NCBI RefSeq assembly: GCF_021134715.1
Contig: NC_060026.1
Span: 1,860,001-1,924,000, forward strand
DNA: 64,000 nt
Source: Daphnia pulex
Lineage: Eukaryota; Arthropoda; Branchiopoda; Diplostraca; Daphniidae
Direction of reading: 5' to 3'
The notes under the pieces were generated by a model. It made no database searches and was not told where the DNA came from. It saw nothing but the letters and a program-made list of their open reading frames with translations. Shown one piece after another: positions 52,101-64,000 of this stretch. A program made the translations under genes and the position numbers. Numbering within the stretch: the stretch's first letter is position 1; the number at the start of each line of letters is the position of its first letter.

Positions 52101-55100
52101 ACCTATCCGTTAACATTCACACATTTTCCTTCTAAATTTAGGAAGAAGAAGAAGAAGAAGATCTTTTTTGGTCGGATTGGATGTGTGATAACCGTTGGCG
52201 GAAATTATTGTATCAGCGGCCATATAGGTATAGTTGCAGTCTATCTCTCGGAGAAGAGCAGAGCGCCAGCTGGGCCGGCTCGCAACGACGACGGATGATG
52301 ATGTGCCATTTTCCCCTCCTGCCCGTTGGCCGTCTGCTCCGCGGCAGCCGGGCAGATGTCCGCCAAAAAAAAAGGGACACACACACACAGAAGAGAACAG
52401 ATCTGCCGAGTCAGTCGATCGAATAGAATAGACCCAAATCTTTTGATCGGCGCAATCGCGAGTATCAATTTGAAATTTCCCGCCAATTTTTCAAACAATT
52501 TGTCAAACGAACGGCGGTTGATTTTTCAACACTCGGCCAAAATCACCAATTCATTTCATCTTGAAATCATAATGGTGCGAATGCTACTTTTACTCATGTT
52601 CTTAGTAGACTACTACACCATACCATAAGTACCAGACGGCTGATTATTATTTATTGATGTATTTAAGCTCCCGACAGATGTTGGGCAATCCCACTAAAAG
52701 GGATACTGTAAGAGTCTATATTCCTTGGAATGGAGAGTGTGTGTGTGTGTGTGACAGACTGGGCGAGGGAGGGGACGACCCACACTCCGCCCGGAGTCTA
52801 TTCCAACGGATTGACTCTCTCACGGACTCTTTATATAGATTGCAAAAGGGGCGACCCTGGCAAACACATGGGGAATACGTTACACACACACACAAGCAGC
52901 CGACAGACACGCCCAACTTTTTTCTTTTTCAAAATTCCAGCCGAAAATTAAAATTTTCGAAAATTTGATTTTTTGGAGGGAAATTTGAAAATTCAAAAAT
53001 TTCATTTTAAAAACTAAAAAATTTTTAAGCTACCGCGTGTGTTCACACACACACAACGATTTTTTCGGGGGTATAAAAATATAACACGACTGGTGCGAGA
53101 GAGTCTTCCCCTCCTCCCGCTCACTCTCCTCTGGTGTGTGTGTGTGTGCGGGACAGATGGCCGCCACAACACAGCAATCCGCACACACGGCCGTTTTTTT
53201 CCTATTTCCTATTTGGGGAAAACCTTCTTGTGCTCCCCCGTACAGGCCGCGCCGTGTGTTACCGAACGTATCAACTGGGAACAGCAGCAGCAGCAGCAGC
53301 CCAGGGAGGAACCTGGGAGAGCAGAAGGTTCTCTCACGGAGGGGGGAGAGAGACAAGGTCGGGGTGGGCGATATGGTAGTGTTGTCGGGGGTTACGCTAA
53401 ACTTTTCTTCTCACAAGTATAGAAATATATATAACAGCTAGGCCATCGTGTGTGTGTGTGTGCAGATGGCACGTTCGATTTCCCAACTGAATTTTCTGGC
53501 GGATTAATAGACAATTCCGATGATTGCTGCTGGGCCCCAAGTCCAAGACAAATGAGATTACATACCCCACCCACCCCAGGGTTATTTATTCATTTGCATA
53601 CCTAACAACTTCATCTAGAAGTGGAGGGGGGGGGAGACAGAGAGAGACCAAGAGTCACGACAGGATCAATGATGATGGGATCGTGCAAAAAGCGCAGGCG
53701 CCGTCAATAAATCCCCCTTGAAACGTGAATGGGGGGGGGGGGGGTGTACAAAATGTCGACCAACCCCATTCGGCTTTTTTTTTTCAAAATGGCCGCCAAA
53801 TTTTCCCGACATCAACCAAATCATAAAAAAATAAAATAAAAAATTCCCGATGAGAATTGGAGTGAACGGACAATCCGTTTCGCATTGAGTCTCTCCCGCT
53901 TTGACTGGGTCCGTGTGAATTGTGGAATATAGACCCTGATGCTAGACCAATGATTATCCAACAATTTGGGGTTTTCTCAAAAAGAATTCAGCCGATGATG
54001 GCCGACAAAATGTACATGACAAAAATCTATACGGGTGTGGTTCTTGTGTCTAGCGCTATAAAGAGAAAGAGAGCTCTCTATAGTCACTCACGGTGCCCAC
54101 ACTGGCGGATCGTTGTTACCATGACGACGCCAGAGTCAACAGGGGTGGAGCCGAACAAAAGAAGTCGAGTGAGTACGTTAAGCATTTTTCTTCTCTCCCA
54201 TGAATGTCAATTAAGACAATGGAATGTGCGTTTTGCGCAATTCCAGCGGAATCTTTCAATCAAAAAAATCAAAATTTGTTTTTTCTTTTATTTCATCAAA
54301 ATAACTATGGCGGCGGAACGGGCCTGGGCTGCATGGAACTTGTCCGTCATCGACAGTTTCGAGAGGTACAGATTCGAGCCTGTCCTTCTTCATCTTCTTT
54401 TCTCTGTTTCTAACCAGACAACAGCACCCAAAAAATAAAAAGGAACCAGACACGCCCAACCGCGGGAAAAAGAAAAAAATTCCAATCGATACACAAACAA
54501 AATGTCCAGCCAAAACTTATTTCGTGTCTGTGTTGTAATAGACATTTTCTAAGGCTGCATCAGTCGGGGGAAAATATAAAAAAGGCCGATGACTCACACG
54601 AGTATCGATCCCAAGACACAACCGAGTGGGTGGGGTGGGGGTGGAAAAGAAGAAAAATATTAAATAGGAGCCAGGAGCAAGCCAGGAGCCGCGGGACACG
54701 TGACTCTGGATAGTGCGTACGTCCGAGGGGGTTGTTACGGCCATCCGCACTAATGCCGGAAGTAAAAAAGAAGAGGAACTTTTCCTTCCAGGAGGGGGTA
54801 GAGGGTGGGGTGGGATGGATATTTCCAACAAATATTTAATTGGCCAAGACACGTGACTTGTGCGTATTATTTCCACCCCATTCAACGGGGCTCACCATAG
54901 TACGAGTGCGCAGCTACATACAAGTTTGATTCCGGCGGTTTTAATGAGACCTTTAATCCGGTCGATGGCTCATGGTTATAGCACGTGCCCAACTTAAACC
55001 CACCCAACCCCCACCCAACCCTTATTCCCTATAGATACTATATTTAAGTTTGATTCATTTTTTGTGTTCAGAGAATGATCAAAATCCAGTTGGCCATTTC

Positions 55101-55420
55101 AGTCGAGTCTGTGGGGCCTTTTCGAAGCCGCCCGGTCGCCATGACGACAGATTTGTTTTGAAAAGACAAAAAGCAGAAAGGCTGCTGCTTCTGCTGCTGC
55201 TGCTGCTGCTCAGACTGTTGTCGAGTGCTGCGCCCAAGTCCGTCAAGTTCCGTCTCTCTCTAGCTCAACTGAACTGCTGCTGGACATCGTCTGCAGAGAC
55301 TCTCCGTTTAGTAAACAGTGCGGAATAGTTTCCATTAGCAACTTGAAAAACATCCAACATCCGAAAAATAAAAATAAAAAAGAAGAAGAAGAAGAAGAGC
55401 AGCCCCATCGACTTTTGCAG
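49122..55420. other. Long non-coding region between emc-2 and CC2D2A
   Basis: 6.3 kb with no recognised protein gene on either strand. It holds many homopolymer and dinucleotide tracts: a C run near 50407, GT runs at 51951, 52738 and 53134, a 14-base G run at 53731-53744, and a GAA run near 55379. It may hold upstream exons of CC2D2A or emc enhancers, but nothing could be supported. Confidence 0.5.
53731..53744. repeat. Homopolymer G run
   Basis: Fourteen consecutive G, an unusual tract and a likely site of length error in sequencing. Confidence 0.9.
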
Positions 55421-58400
55421 ATGGAAGACCAGATACAAACACTCGACGCAGCCGAGACGATAGTAATACAGCCCCCAACTGCTGCCCAGCACTTGTATAT
55501 ATATAAATACTTAACTAACAGTTGATTCATTTCACACACAAAATACCAACAGGAAGATGAGGTCGCAGCTTCCGATTCGCCCAACGGCAATCCATGGCAG
55601 CGTCTTTTCAACAAGATGCGCCACCAGGTAAAAAACAAAAAGGTGGAAACTTAGTCCACATAGAAATAAAAAGTTCATTGTCTTTTTTTTTTAAATAAAT
55701 TCTAAGACACAAAAAAAGGAATTTTGGTTGAACGGACTGGCAAAAGAAGGGGGGAAGTACTACAAGAAGAAGTAAAGCAACTGCTGCTGCTCTTGTTGTG
55801 TCCGGGGGATGAACGGTCCGTTGGATGTAGCGAGACACACAGCCGGCCGTGCCCAGCACCTTGATGTCTAATATACAAGACACACACAACTTGTTTCAAA
55901 AAGAAAAAAAAGAAGTGTCTTTTTTTTCCATCGTTGACTAATCAAGAGACACCTGCGTCCACGCAAGACTGGCGTACCGTAGAGTTTCTGGGGGGGAACC
56001 TTCTTCTTCCTCTTCTTCTTCTTGCAGAGTTAACATTCTAATCCGTTTACATACACACAGACACAACGGAGGTCTCTCAAACGCATCACGCAATTTTCAA
56101 AGAAACAGCTGGGCTTACAGAAAAAAAAAAACTCTTTTTTTAGTTTGGTGGCTGGCACAATCGATAATAGATATCGCCCGTCTATTCTAATTGTAGTCGG
56201 AAGTCAGTCGACTATGGGCCGTCCTCAAACAGACGATGACGGCCGGGACATCTGCCCAAAAAGTTGTTGCAGATGACCAAAGGGGCTCACAGCAGAGCGC
56301 ACACAAGACGATGACCGAATATTTTCTTTTTTCTCTCCAGACAAATTGGGTGGTATAGAAGGAAGTTGGACACAACAAAAGGTGTCGGAAAGACGGCCAG
56401 AAGGCCGGAAGAAAAGAGCAAACGGCTGTCGATGCGCCGGCGTTAGACCGAGCGGATCAAGAAAAGAGAAGAAAAAAACAACATGGGTTGTGCTTGGATC
56501 AGTGGTAGTGGTGGCAGGTGGGTGCGCTGGGCACATCGGGCTGGCCGGCTGCACATCCAACTTTATTTTTTTATTTTGTAGGAGTCTATTCAACTTTGAG
56601 AGCAAAAAAATAAAAAAATAAAAAACGAAAATTCGAAATTTTGGCGCGGAAATTGTTTGAAAAATAATCGAATTGTTTGATTCCATATAACTGTTAACCG
56701 GAATTGTTTCGACGGGAGTGACGGGAAACGATGTCACGGAAAGAATAGAACAAAAAAATAAAATAGAAACCCGTTTTCATCATATCGTGAAAGTTCGTGT
56801 TGCAGTTGCGGTCGGCTGAATTTTCGTTTTTTTTTTTTTTTTTTTTTTTCCCCCCAATTCGTCACTTCATTCATCGCCTTCCAACGACGATAAGACTACT
56901 TATAAATATACTCTGGATATATATAAATAAAGTAAAGACTCGAATTCAAAATGGAGGACGACCGAGCGTGACTGTAAAGACCGGAAGTCACGAAAAGAAA
57001 AGCCGAATTTGAGAGAAAGACGTGATTCGTGGAGAAAATAAGCTTTCGCGTTGCCAATTTATTGACGATTATCGAATAACGGCGATTAGATAATAATGAT
57101 TTTATCTTTTTTTATTTTATTTTTTTTTTTAGCCATCAACCACAGACGCTATAGATTTCTTCCTATCGCCAGCGGGGGTTCACTGTTCAACCGACAAAGG
57201 TAAAAAGTAATTTTTTAAAATTTTTAAGCAAAATTCAAAAATCCCGCCAATTTTTATTTATGAAAATGTGTTGAATGACAGAAGACGATTCAGTTGGCCA
57301 GTCAGATGATCCGAATAACGTCCGTCTCGACATCAGCGACTCGATTCATCATTACTACCAGCCGGCGTTTTACTATCCGGCCAGCTGGACAGGCCTGGTG
57401 ACCATCACGTCACAAATTCCAGGTGCTGTTGTTACCAAGACATTTTGGCTCCATTCATTCATTTTTAAACATCTTTCAAAAAAAAAATAAAAATAAACGG
57501 GCGGGTGGGGATTATATTAGTGAGCCTCGATGAAAAACTGGACGATGTGACGCAATTGTGGTCGCCGGAAGAAGACGGCCTTTACGTCGGCTCGCCGCCC
57601 AAATGCTCCCGTCGCAGGTGGGAGATTCTCGAACGGCGTCTGGTGACGACGACCAGTCAACAGCAGCAGCAGCAGCAGCAAACCACCAAAACAAAATGGT
57701 TCCGCTCCGACGGATCGCTGGCCGTTCTACCTGATCCATTACGCCCTTATCTCATCCGCAACATCATCCCGGTCCTGGATTCTCCAGCCGACCAGTTTCG
57801 TCCAATTTACCTTCCCGTATGTTACAGTTACAATTTGTTTTTTTCTTCTCACGCCAATTTTTTAAAAATTAACCCGCGAATTTTTGAATTTCAGAACGGC
57901 AAATTAGTCGAGGGTCAAACGACGGCCGGTCCGTTTGCCGAGCGGCAGGTTTATCCTCTGCACGTTTTCATCAGCGGAATAGAGTTCCATCATCACTGGC
58001 TGTTTGGCGTCGAAAATGTTCTAGCGTCCCGACTGGGCCGACAGTGGGCCGATTACTCCTCGACCTCGGCCGATTCGGCGGCCATCACCGCCGCCCAAAT
58101 GGACGTCCTGGCCCGCAAATTGCGGGCCCTCTACCAAGCCCACGACGAGGCCGTCGAACTGGTCGAGCGGCTCCAATTCAACGGAGCAGACGAGGCCGTT
58201 ATGGCCGCCCAGCTCCAGCGCATCGCTTCCTACCGGTTCGAGAGAAAACAAAAACTCAAAAACTCAAAAATTCGTTTTGGCTGATTTATGACTTTAGGGA
58301 GGCCATTGGTTGGACCCGAGGGGACTACTACGCGGCCAGTGGCCGCCGAATAGCATTAGTCCGCTCAATGATGGCCGACTGGAAGCGCTTGAAAGACATG

Positions 58401-61400
58401 CGCACCAGTCAGGGATTCGCCTGCACCAGCTGTCAACTGTCGGACGGGCCAAAGAAGAAGAGGAAGAATAAGAATAAGAAGAAAATGACAAGTGCTGCTG
58501 GTAGACTGGCCGCAGAAGAAGATCAACACGAACAACAACCACCGCCACCGCCGCCACTCGATTGGGATGAAGAGATGGAGCGACAGATGGACGAATCCCG
58601 TAGACTCTTCCGCGAGCACGTCCGCTCAGAGTCTGATCGATACAAGCGTCAAAAGGCACAATGGAGGCACAAAAAGTCGACTCAGAGGACGAGTGCAAGT
58701 ACCAGAAGTACCAGGAGGAGAAAAGTAAATTCTAACAAATCAGAAAAAAGTGGGAGGCGTATGAATGAATAATAGGACGATGAAATTTCATTTTTCATTT
58801 TTCCCCCTATTCAATTATAAAATTCCAGGAGATGACGAAGCGATCCGATTCTTCTTCATCTGAAGAAGATGAAGAAGAAGAGGAGAAAAGAGATGAAGAA
58901 AAAAGTGAAACTGACGACGAGCCGGAAGCGCCAGTGCAACGTCAATTTGACGAGGAACAGACACGAGCAGAGATCCTCAAAAGAATGCAAGAATCGCTCG
59001 TGCCACCTGGTGAGACGATGCCTAACCTTTTGTGGACTCCCAACACTACCGCAAGTCCGTCTGATGTCAGCGACGCTCGGTAGGTGTCTCGTTTTGGTTT
59101 TTAAATTTTGGCGCTAAATTTGAATTTGAAATTTTTTAAATCGACAAAGAGAACAGAGGAGGATCGACGCAATCAAGAAATGCGTTTACCAGGTCAAGAT
59201 TCTAGTCAATCAAGAAGAAATGGCCGTTTCAGACGTCTTCCACTTGGCGGAAGACTTTACGGCGGATGAGATTCAACAGGCCTTTCATCTGTGGATCAGA
59301 GACAAACCGCGAAACATTTCCATCCAATTGTTCTACAGAATTCGGAACAATCAGAAAAAATGGAGTTTGCTGGCCGACGTAAACGTCCCCATTCCATCCG
59401 CGTAAGGAAAAAAACAAATTTAAAATTTTCATTTCCTAAATATTTTGAAAATTTCTGTATTCTGTACAGAAAGACAAGTTTCGCCGGACAGCCGGAAACG
59501 CCATTGAAATTCAAAAGTGGTTTGGTTCAGCAACCCATCGTCGATCTCGCCAGCGTGGGTTGCGGAATCAAACAACCGGGACGGGAAGAAGATGGCGAAA
59601 TGTGGACGAATGGAACGCTAACAATCAAAACCGGATGGGGGACAGACAATCAGGGCAACGTTATGGCGCCAAACAACATCGATCATTTGCCAACAATCAT
59701 TTCCGAGCCGTCAGAATGGGTCAATCCCAAAGTGCAACTGGATCCAAACGATCCTGCCAATGCTGAGACGTTGGACAAGATCGAAGTAAACAAATCAAAT
59801 TAGTTTGAAGGGAATTTCTAACTTGAAAATTAATTCAATTATATTCAGAAAATGAACCGGCTGGAATGGAGGGCCGGCAAAACGGTGGGGGAAGTCATTA
59901 AAGAAGACGATGGGGACACATTCTGTTCCAAGGAGCAATTCGATTCCAACGTTCGTTTCCAGCTGCTCCGGCGACGGGCAGATGAAATTAAACCGTTCGG
60001 TCATTTGACTATGATACCCAGTCGACCGGATGAAATACCCAATCACTTGATTCACGTAATTTTCTAACACGCCCGTCACCATTTCAAAATTGATTCAGAA
60101 AATTAATTCAAACTTTCAGTTGATAGATGGCAGTGCTAAAACGGGTTCGTCATTCGATCGGCTGGAAACGGAAGAGTCCGTCAATCCGCTGGATGCATTA
60201 AGGCGAAGGGGTCAGCGAAAATGGCTAGAAATTTACCCAACAGTTGCCGATCGACTATCATCTTCCAGCCAAAAAAGGCTCCAATTAGCCGATTTGGTCA
60301 TGGAAGATCACATTCCCGACATCAGGTAAAATCAAACTTATCCGCAATTGATAATTCATTCAATCAAACAAAATCGTGTCGTCCATCCAGCACATTTGGC
60401 GGCCAGTTGATGCCCGTCTTCTTCAAAGCGCATCGACCTCTACGTCCGGAAAGAAAAGAGCGAAATCCTGTGCCACTTCTGGCCGGCCTGGCCATCCATA
60501 CGACGGAGCAAGTCAGCCTGAGAGTCAACGTCATCCGAGCGCTCAATTTACCTCATAAAATCGAAAGTACTTGACAAAAATTGAATTCAAAATAATAGCA
60601 CGATTTTTAGTTTTAAATTTCCCGCCTAAATCAGGAGATTCAATGGTCCACCCGTTTGTCGAAGTGTCTTTCCAAAAATCCAGCGCTCGAACAACAGCTG
60701 GAAACGGTACCAGTCCCACCTGGAACCAAGAACTTTGTCTTCCAGTCAAGTATTTAAAAAAAAATACTCTTTTAAAATTCGTTAAATCTAATCAAACAAA
60801 TCGAATTTGACAGTTTTGCGGAAGGAATTCGTTCACTGGCTTATTTGCAATCCATCCGAGACGATTTGTTCATTCAACTTTTTGACGAGGTTAGGCTACT
60901 TAAAAAAATATTTTAAATGGTTAAATTCAACAAGAGATAAACATCGATAAACATTCACAATTTTTTGAACAGGTTGTGGTCGATATTTTGGACGACGACC
61001 GTCAAAGGGATGTGAGCGTCCACCAGCGGTACGAGAGGCACTGGCTGGGTGGTTTTAAAATCCCGTTTCAAGTCGTCTGCAAGTGGAGCAAGGTTTAATG
61101 TTCTTTTCCTTATAAAAGCAAGTTGAATTCAAATTTGACCTGAATTTTTCAAATGCAAATAGATCGAGGGCACGTTCGCGCTGAATATTCCAATGGTGCC
61201 CATCGGCTACGAGTACAACCACTACAATCACGACGGACCACTTCTGACAGTTTTAATTTCAATTCACCCAGCCGTCAGTCCCCCCAGGATCAATCAGGTG
61301 AACAGAAAATTCAAAGAGCTGAGTGTGTCATTCAGGACTAGAACGCCTATCCATTGACTAGATCAACGGACCAAGTATGGAAGACCTGGGCTTCTTGGAA

Positions 61401-62698
61401 TACGTCAACGGATGGCGGAGCGGATTAATCAAGGAATTTCCATTTCTGGACGGCCTCATCAACCCGTTGGTTGTCAACGAAAAAGCTTTGACCGTCTACA
61501 TCGGTCGCTACCTGACTCCACTGGAACCGCCTGAACAACTCCAAGGTTCCAGTGACGAAGAGACTTTGAAAAACCTTTGCCAATTCGTGGCAGCCATACC
61601 GCAAGAACCAAATAACCGGCCCATTCTGACACCCAGGATTTGGTTCACCTGTCAAGTAAAAATTTTCAGAAAAAAATAATTCTTTGGAATATTCAAAAAT
61701 GTAAATGTTGAAACAGACGGTGCTGGGATGGCTGGTGGGCGGGGACGAAGAGCGGGCAATACTTTTACACAACTACCTGGCCGCTCTCCATTACGAGGTG
61801 TACGTTATGCTGGGAATGGCAGTGCCCGAAGGAGAGACGGCCTTTGTCCTTTATCGTAATAAAACCAACCAGACGATGCGAGTCATCAATCCTTCAACCG
61901 GAATCACAACAAACGTCACAGATCCCACGGGCGCCATGCAACAAGTCTGGGCTTTATTCAACCAAAACGACGTAATTATTTACTAAATTCAAATGATCAA
62001 TTTCAAAAGTAATTTCATAAGAAATTTGACACAGTTTTGGGTCAACACTCACACCAAAGTCCACCCGAGTCAACTGCAATATCAAGTGACAAAATCAGCC
62101 GATTGGCGGCCGTTGTTCTCACGCAAATTCCCCAATCCTCGACTGACAACCATTCAGACACCAGAGAGGCTGGTCTACCCAGCAACAAACAACAAAGACG
62201 TCCGGCAATTGGAAGAGTCCGTCGTTGACCATCTCAAACAGTCCTTCATGAAGTGGAGGAAAACTGTTAGGTAAACGGACTCAACAATATGAAAAGAGAT
62301 TGGAAAAAAATCAAAGTTTTTTGAACAATTTTTGAAGGACGAAATGGAACAGACATGCCGGCCAAGTCTTTCGTGAAATTCTGACCCAAGCGGCCCAAGG
62401 AGACTTGACGCCCACATCAGACAACTTGGAAGAATTATTGGAAACGTACAAAGTAAATGTGACGGAATTTTCTCTAGTTAATGAAAAGCCAAATTAACTT
62501 TTCAATTTCTTTTTAAAGGTTTTTGGAGTCCCGCTCAAAACGGCCTATGTGGACTTGGAAGGACTTGGCGATATGCTCTATGCAACGGGCCTTCACCGAC
62601 ATCACGGCTACGAATTCGCCCTGTCAGTTTTCATCAAATCGTATCCTAATCATCTGCTACATGTTTTCATATTTGGAGCTTACTTGGAAAATCTCTAA
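55421..62698 (+). CDS. CC2D2A: CC2D2A, ciliary transition-zone C2-domain protein
   Basis: Twenty-two exons model about 1440 residues: 55421-55462 (tentative start), 55553-55627, 57133-57199, 57282-57422, 57521-57816, 57895-58235, 58298-58724, 58829-59079, 59150-59401, 59470-59785, 59849-60055, 60120-60325, 60391-60566, 60635-60749, 60814-60889, 60973-61092, 61163-61297, 61362-61655, 61717-61971, 62035-62270, 62338-62452, 62519-62698. An acidic/lysine-rich middle precedes a first C2-like domain (KILVNQEEMAVSD), the family block VQLDPNDPANAE, a second C2 (LRVNVIRALNLP, HPFVEVSFQKSS, TSPTWNQELCLPV) and the transglutaminase-like C-terminus (GGDEERAILLHNYL, VPEGETAFVLY). The end HGYEFALSVFIKSYPNHLLH is diagnostic. 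It builds the MKS module at the base of cilia. Human has about 1620 residues; the N-terminus is shorter or incomplete here. AATAAA at 62738. Confidence 0.9.
56827..56849. repeat. Poly-T run in CC2D2A intron
   Basis: Twenty-three T followed by a C run, within the intron between 55627 and 57133. It is the longest homopolymer seen in the window. Confidence 0.9.
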
Positions 62699-64000
62699 CC
62701 CACTAAATAAGTTCTTTAGCTAAAAAAAAAACGCAATAATAAACTTAAAATTCGCCGAATAACGAATTTTTCGTTATTTCTCGGCCAACAAATGGCATTT
62801 GGAATCAAGTAGCCTGAAAAGTTGAAAACTCACTTTCCCAGAACGTTGTGCACAGTCGAGCCCATTAATAAAACAAAAGTGGAAGGTCCTACCTTTGATG
62901 GCTGACGGTCATGTCTGGAAACGAACAGTTTCGAAGCTTGGTGTTTTCCTTGCTGGGCGTGATAGAATTTTTGTAGATGAAGAAATGTTCTTCTCCTTCT
63001 AAGGGACCACGAGGACGTCACGACAAGAGAAATTAACACAACAGGCGGACCACGGATGAAGATGCCTTGGAATCACGATAACTGCAAAGTAGAATTAATA
63101 AACATTTTGATTTTAGTTCTACGGCTGTGAATTGGACACTACACTTGCACTAAATAAGAAGCCGAAAAGAAGAAAAAGAAACGCTATTTGTCTCTCAGAA
63201 AAACTGCATTGTGAAAAACGACAACGCCCCCTTAATTTGAGAGAGGAGGAAAGGTTTGGAAAAGGAAATAGGGCCATCATAAATGATTTCATGCAGTAAT
63301 CCTATGACCTCCATTCGTCCCAGGACAATTGTACAATTAGCTGTAACCTTTAAATAGGGTTAACCGCGAACATTTTGGAACAACAACAAAAAGTAGGTTC
63401 CTTTAATTCGCTAAATTTATTCAGGGAGGAAAAATGGTATTGCACCGTGCGCCTTTCAGTCTTTCAAGGGACAGAATGAGAATCGAATGTTTTTTTTTTT
63501 TTTTTAATTACATTTACTTACCTTAACTAGGAAGTGCGGTAACGATGTGCGATAGTACTACACAAGAACGGGGGATTCGCAGAAAAAGGGGGAAAGTGGA
63601 AGGGAGAAGAAGATGCATCGCCTTGAAGAGGAGAAATTCCGCTCGACATCTGTAATCGAATTGAAATACAACTTGACAGTGTTCACCAAGTCCACAAATA
63701 TCATAGAATAATTTCCCAAATTACCTGGAGAATTGGAGATCCCGATTTAAATCATAAGAGAACTCATTGGACCTTAAGTTTGAAAAGAAAAATATTTTGT
63801 AATCAAAATGTATAATAGATGAATTAATAGCGAGAACATACAGGGAGAAATTCTGTAAGATTGTCTAACAGTCTCCAATAGAGTACGTAATACACCTATT
63901 GGATATCCAAACGGAATTCGTGAAACTGAGCTGTTGCTCCAATCCACCACGACGAAAAATATTCTAGACCTCATTTTTAAAATAAGAAGGGGAAAAAATC
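62699..64000. other. Distal flank after CC2D2A
   Basis: Beyond the CC2D2A poly(A) signal (62738-62743) I see no recognisable coding exon. A minus-strand segment 62892-63082 is bounded by AG and GT but has stops in all frames, so at most it is an untranslated exon of a gene extending past the window. Confidence 0.45.

Noticed and set aside
52716..52916. Several overlapping frames rich in CVCV, HTHT or SLSL between 50 and 54 kb
   Set aside because: They are translations of GT/CA and CT microsatellites, without splice sites or family motifs.
62830..63039. Minus-strand frame after CC2D2A
   Set aside because: The apparent exon has stops in every frame across its AG-GT bounded length; no similarity recognised.

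Overview
The window looks like an arthropod nuclear genome and fits a branchiopod crustacean of the Daphnia type. The reasons are replication-type histone genes in divergent pairs with metazoan 3' stem-loops, many short (about 60-100 base) GT-AG introns, AT-rich spacers full of CA/GT and CAA microsatellites, and protein families such as extra macrochaetae (Id) and S6KL. The species is inferred; all gene models were spliced by eye and checked for reading phase.

Layout: 1-2.6 kb holds histones H2A (partial), H2B, H4 and H3 as two divergent pairs. 2.9-11.7 kb holds AHI1/jouberin (-), RAD54B (-) with an internally duplicated N-terminal module, and a survivin (BIRC5) gene (+) sharing a divergent promoter with RAD54B. 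13.7-16.5 kb is a DIRS-type tyrosine-recombinase retrotransposon with terminal inverted repeats, an internal complementary region, a gag-like gene and broken pol. 17.9-21.6 kb is a membrane dipeptidyl peptidase of the DPP4 family with two alternative copies of one exon. 22.4-23.8 kb has COA3 and TFB1M only 10 bases apart, as in a dicistronic mRNA. 24.1-36.3 kb (-) carries CYLD, MRPL15 and an S6KL/RSKR kinase whose largest intron holds an opposite-strand gene for a secreted repeat protein. 40.9-49.1 kb has two divergently transcribed Id/emc genes about 7.3 kb apart in a large non-coding domain. 55.4-62.7 kb is CC2D2A (+).

Most genes are unrelated housekeeping or signalling genes. Three local relationships stand out. 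COA3 and TFB1M are both mitochondrial (complex IV assembly; 12S rRNA methylation) and probably co-transcribed. RAD54B and survivin, both proliferation-linked, share a short promoter that contains a 91-base tandem duplication. The first emc gene is surrounded by four copies of a composite motif, TGGCGAC-N15-CACCTG, whose first half resembles Smad (BMP) response elements. That composite motif is the strongest candidate here for something not previously described.
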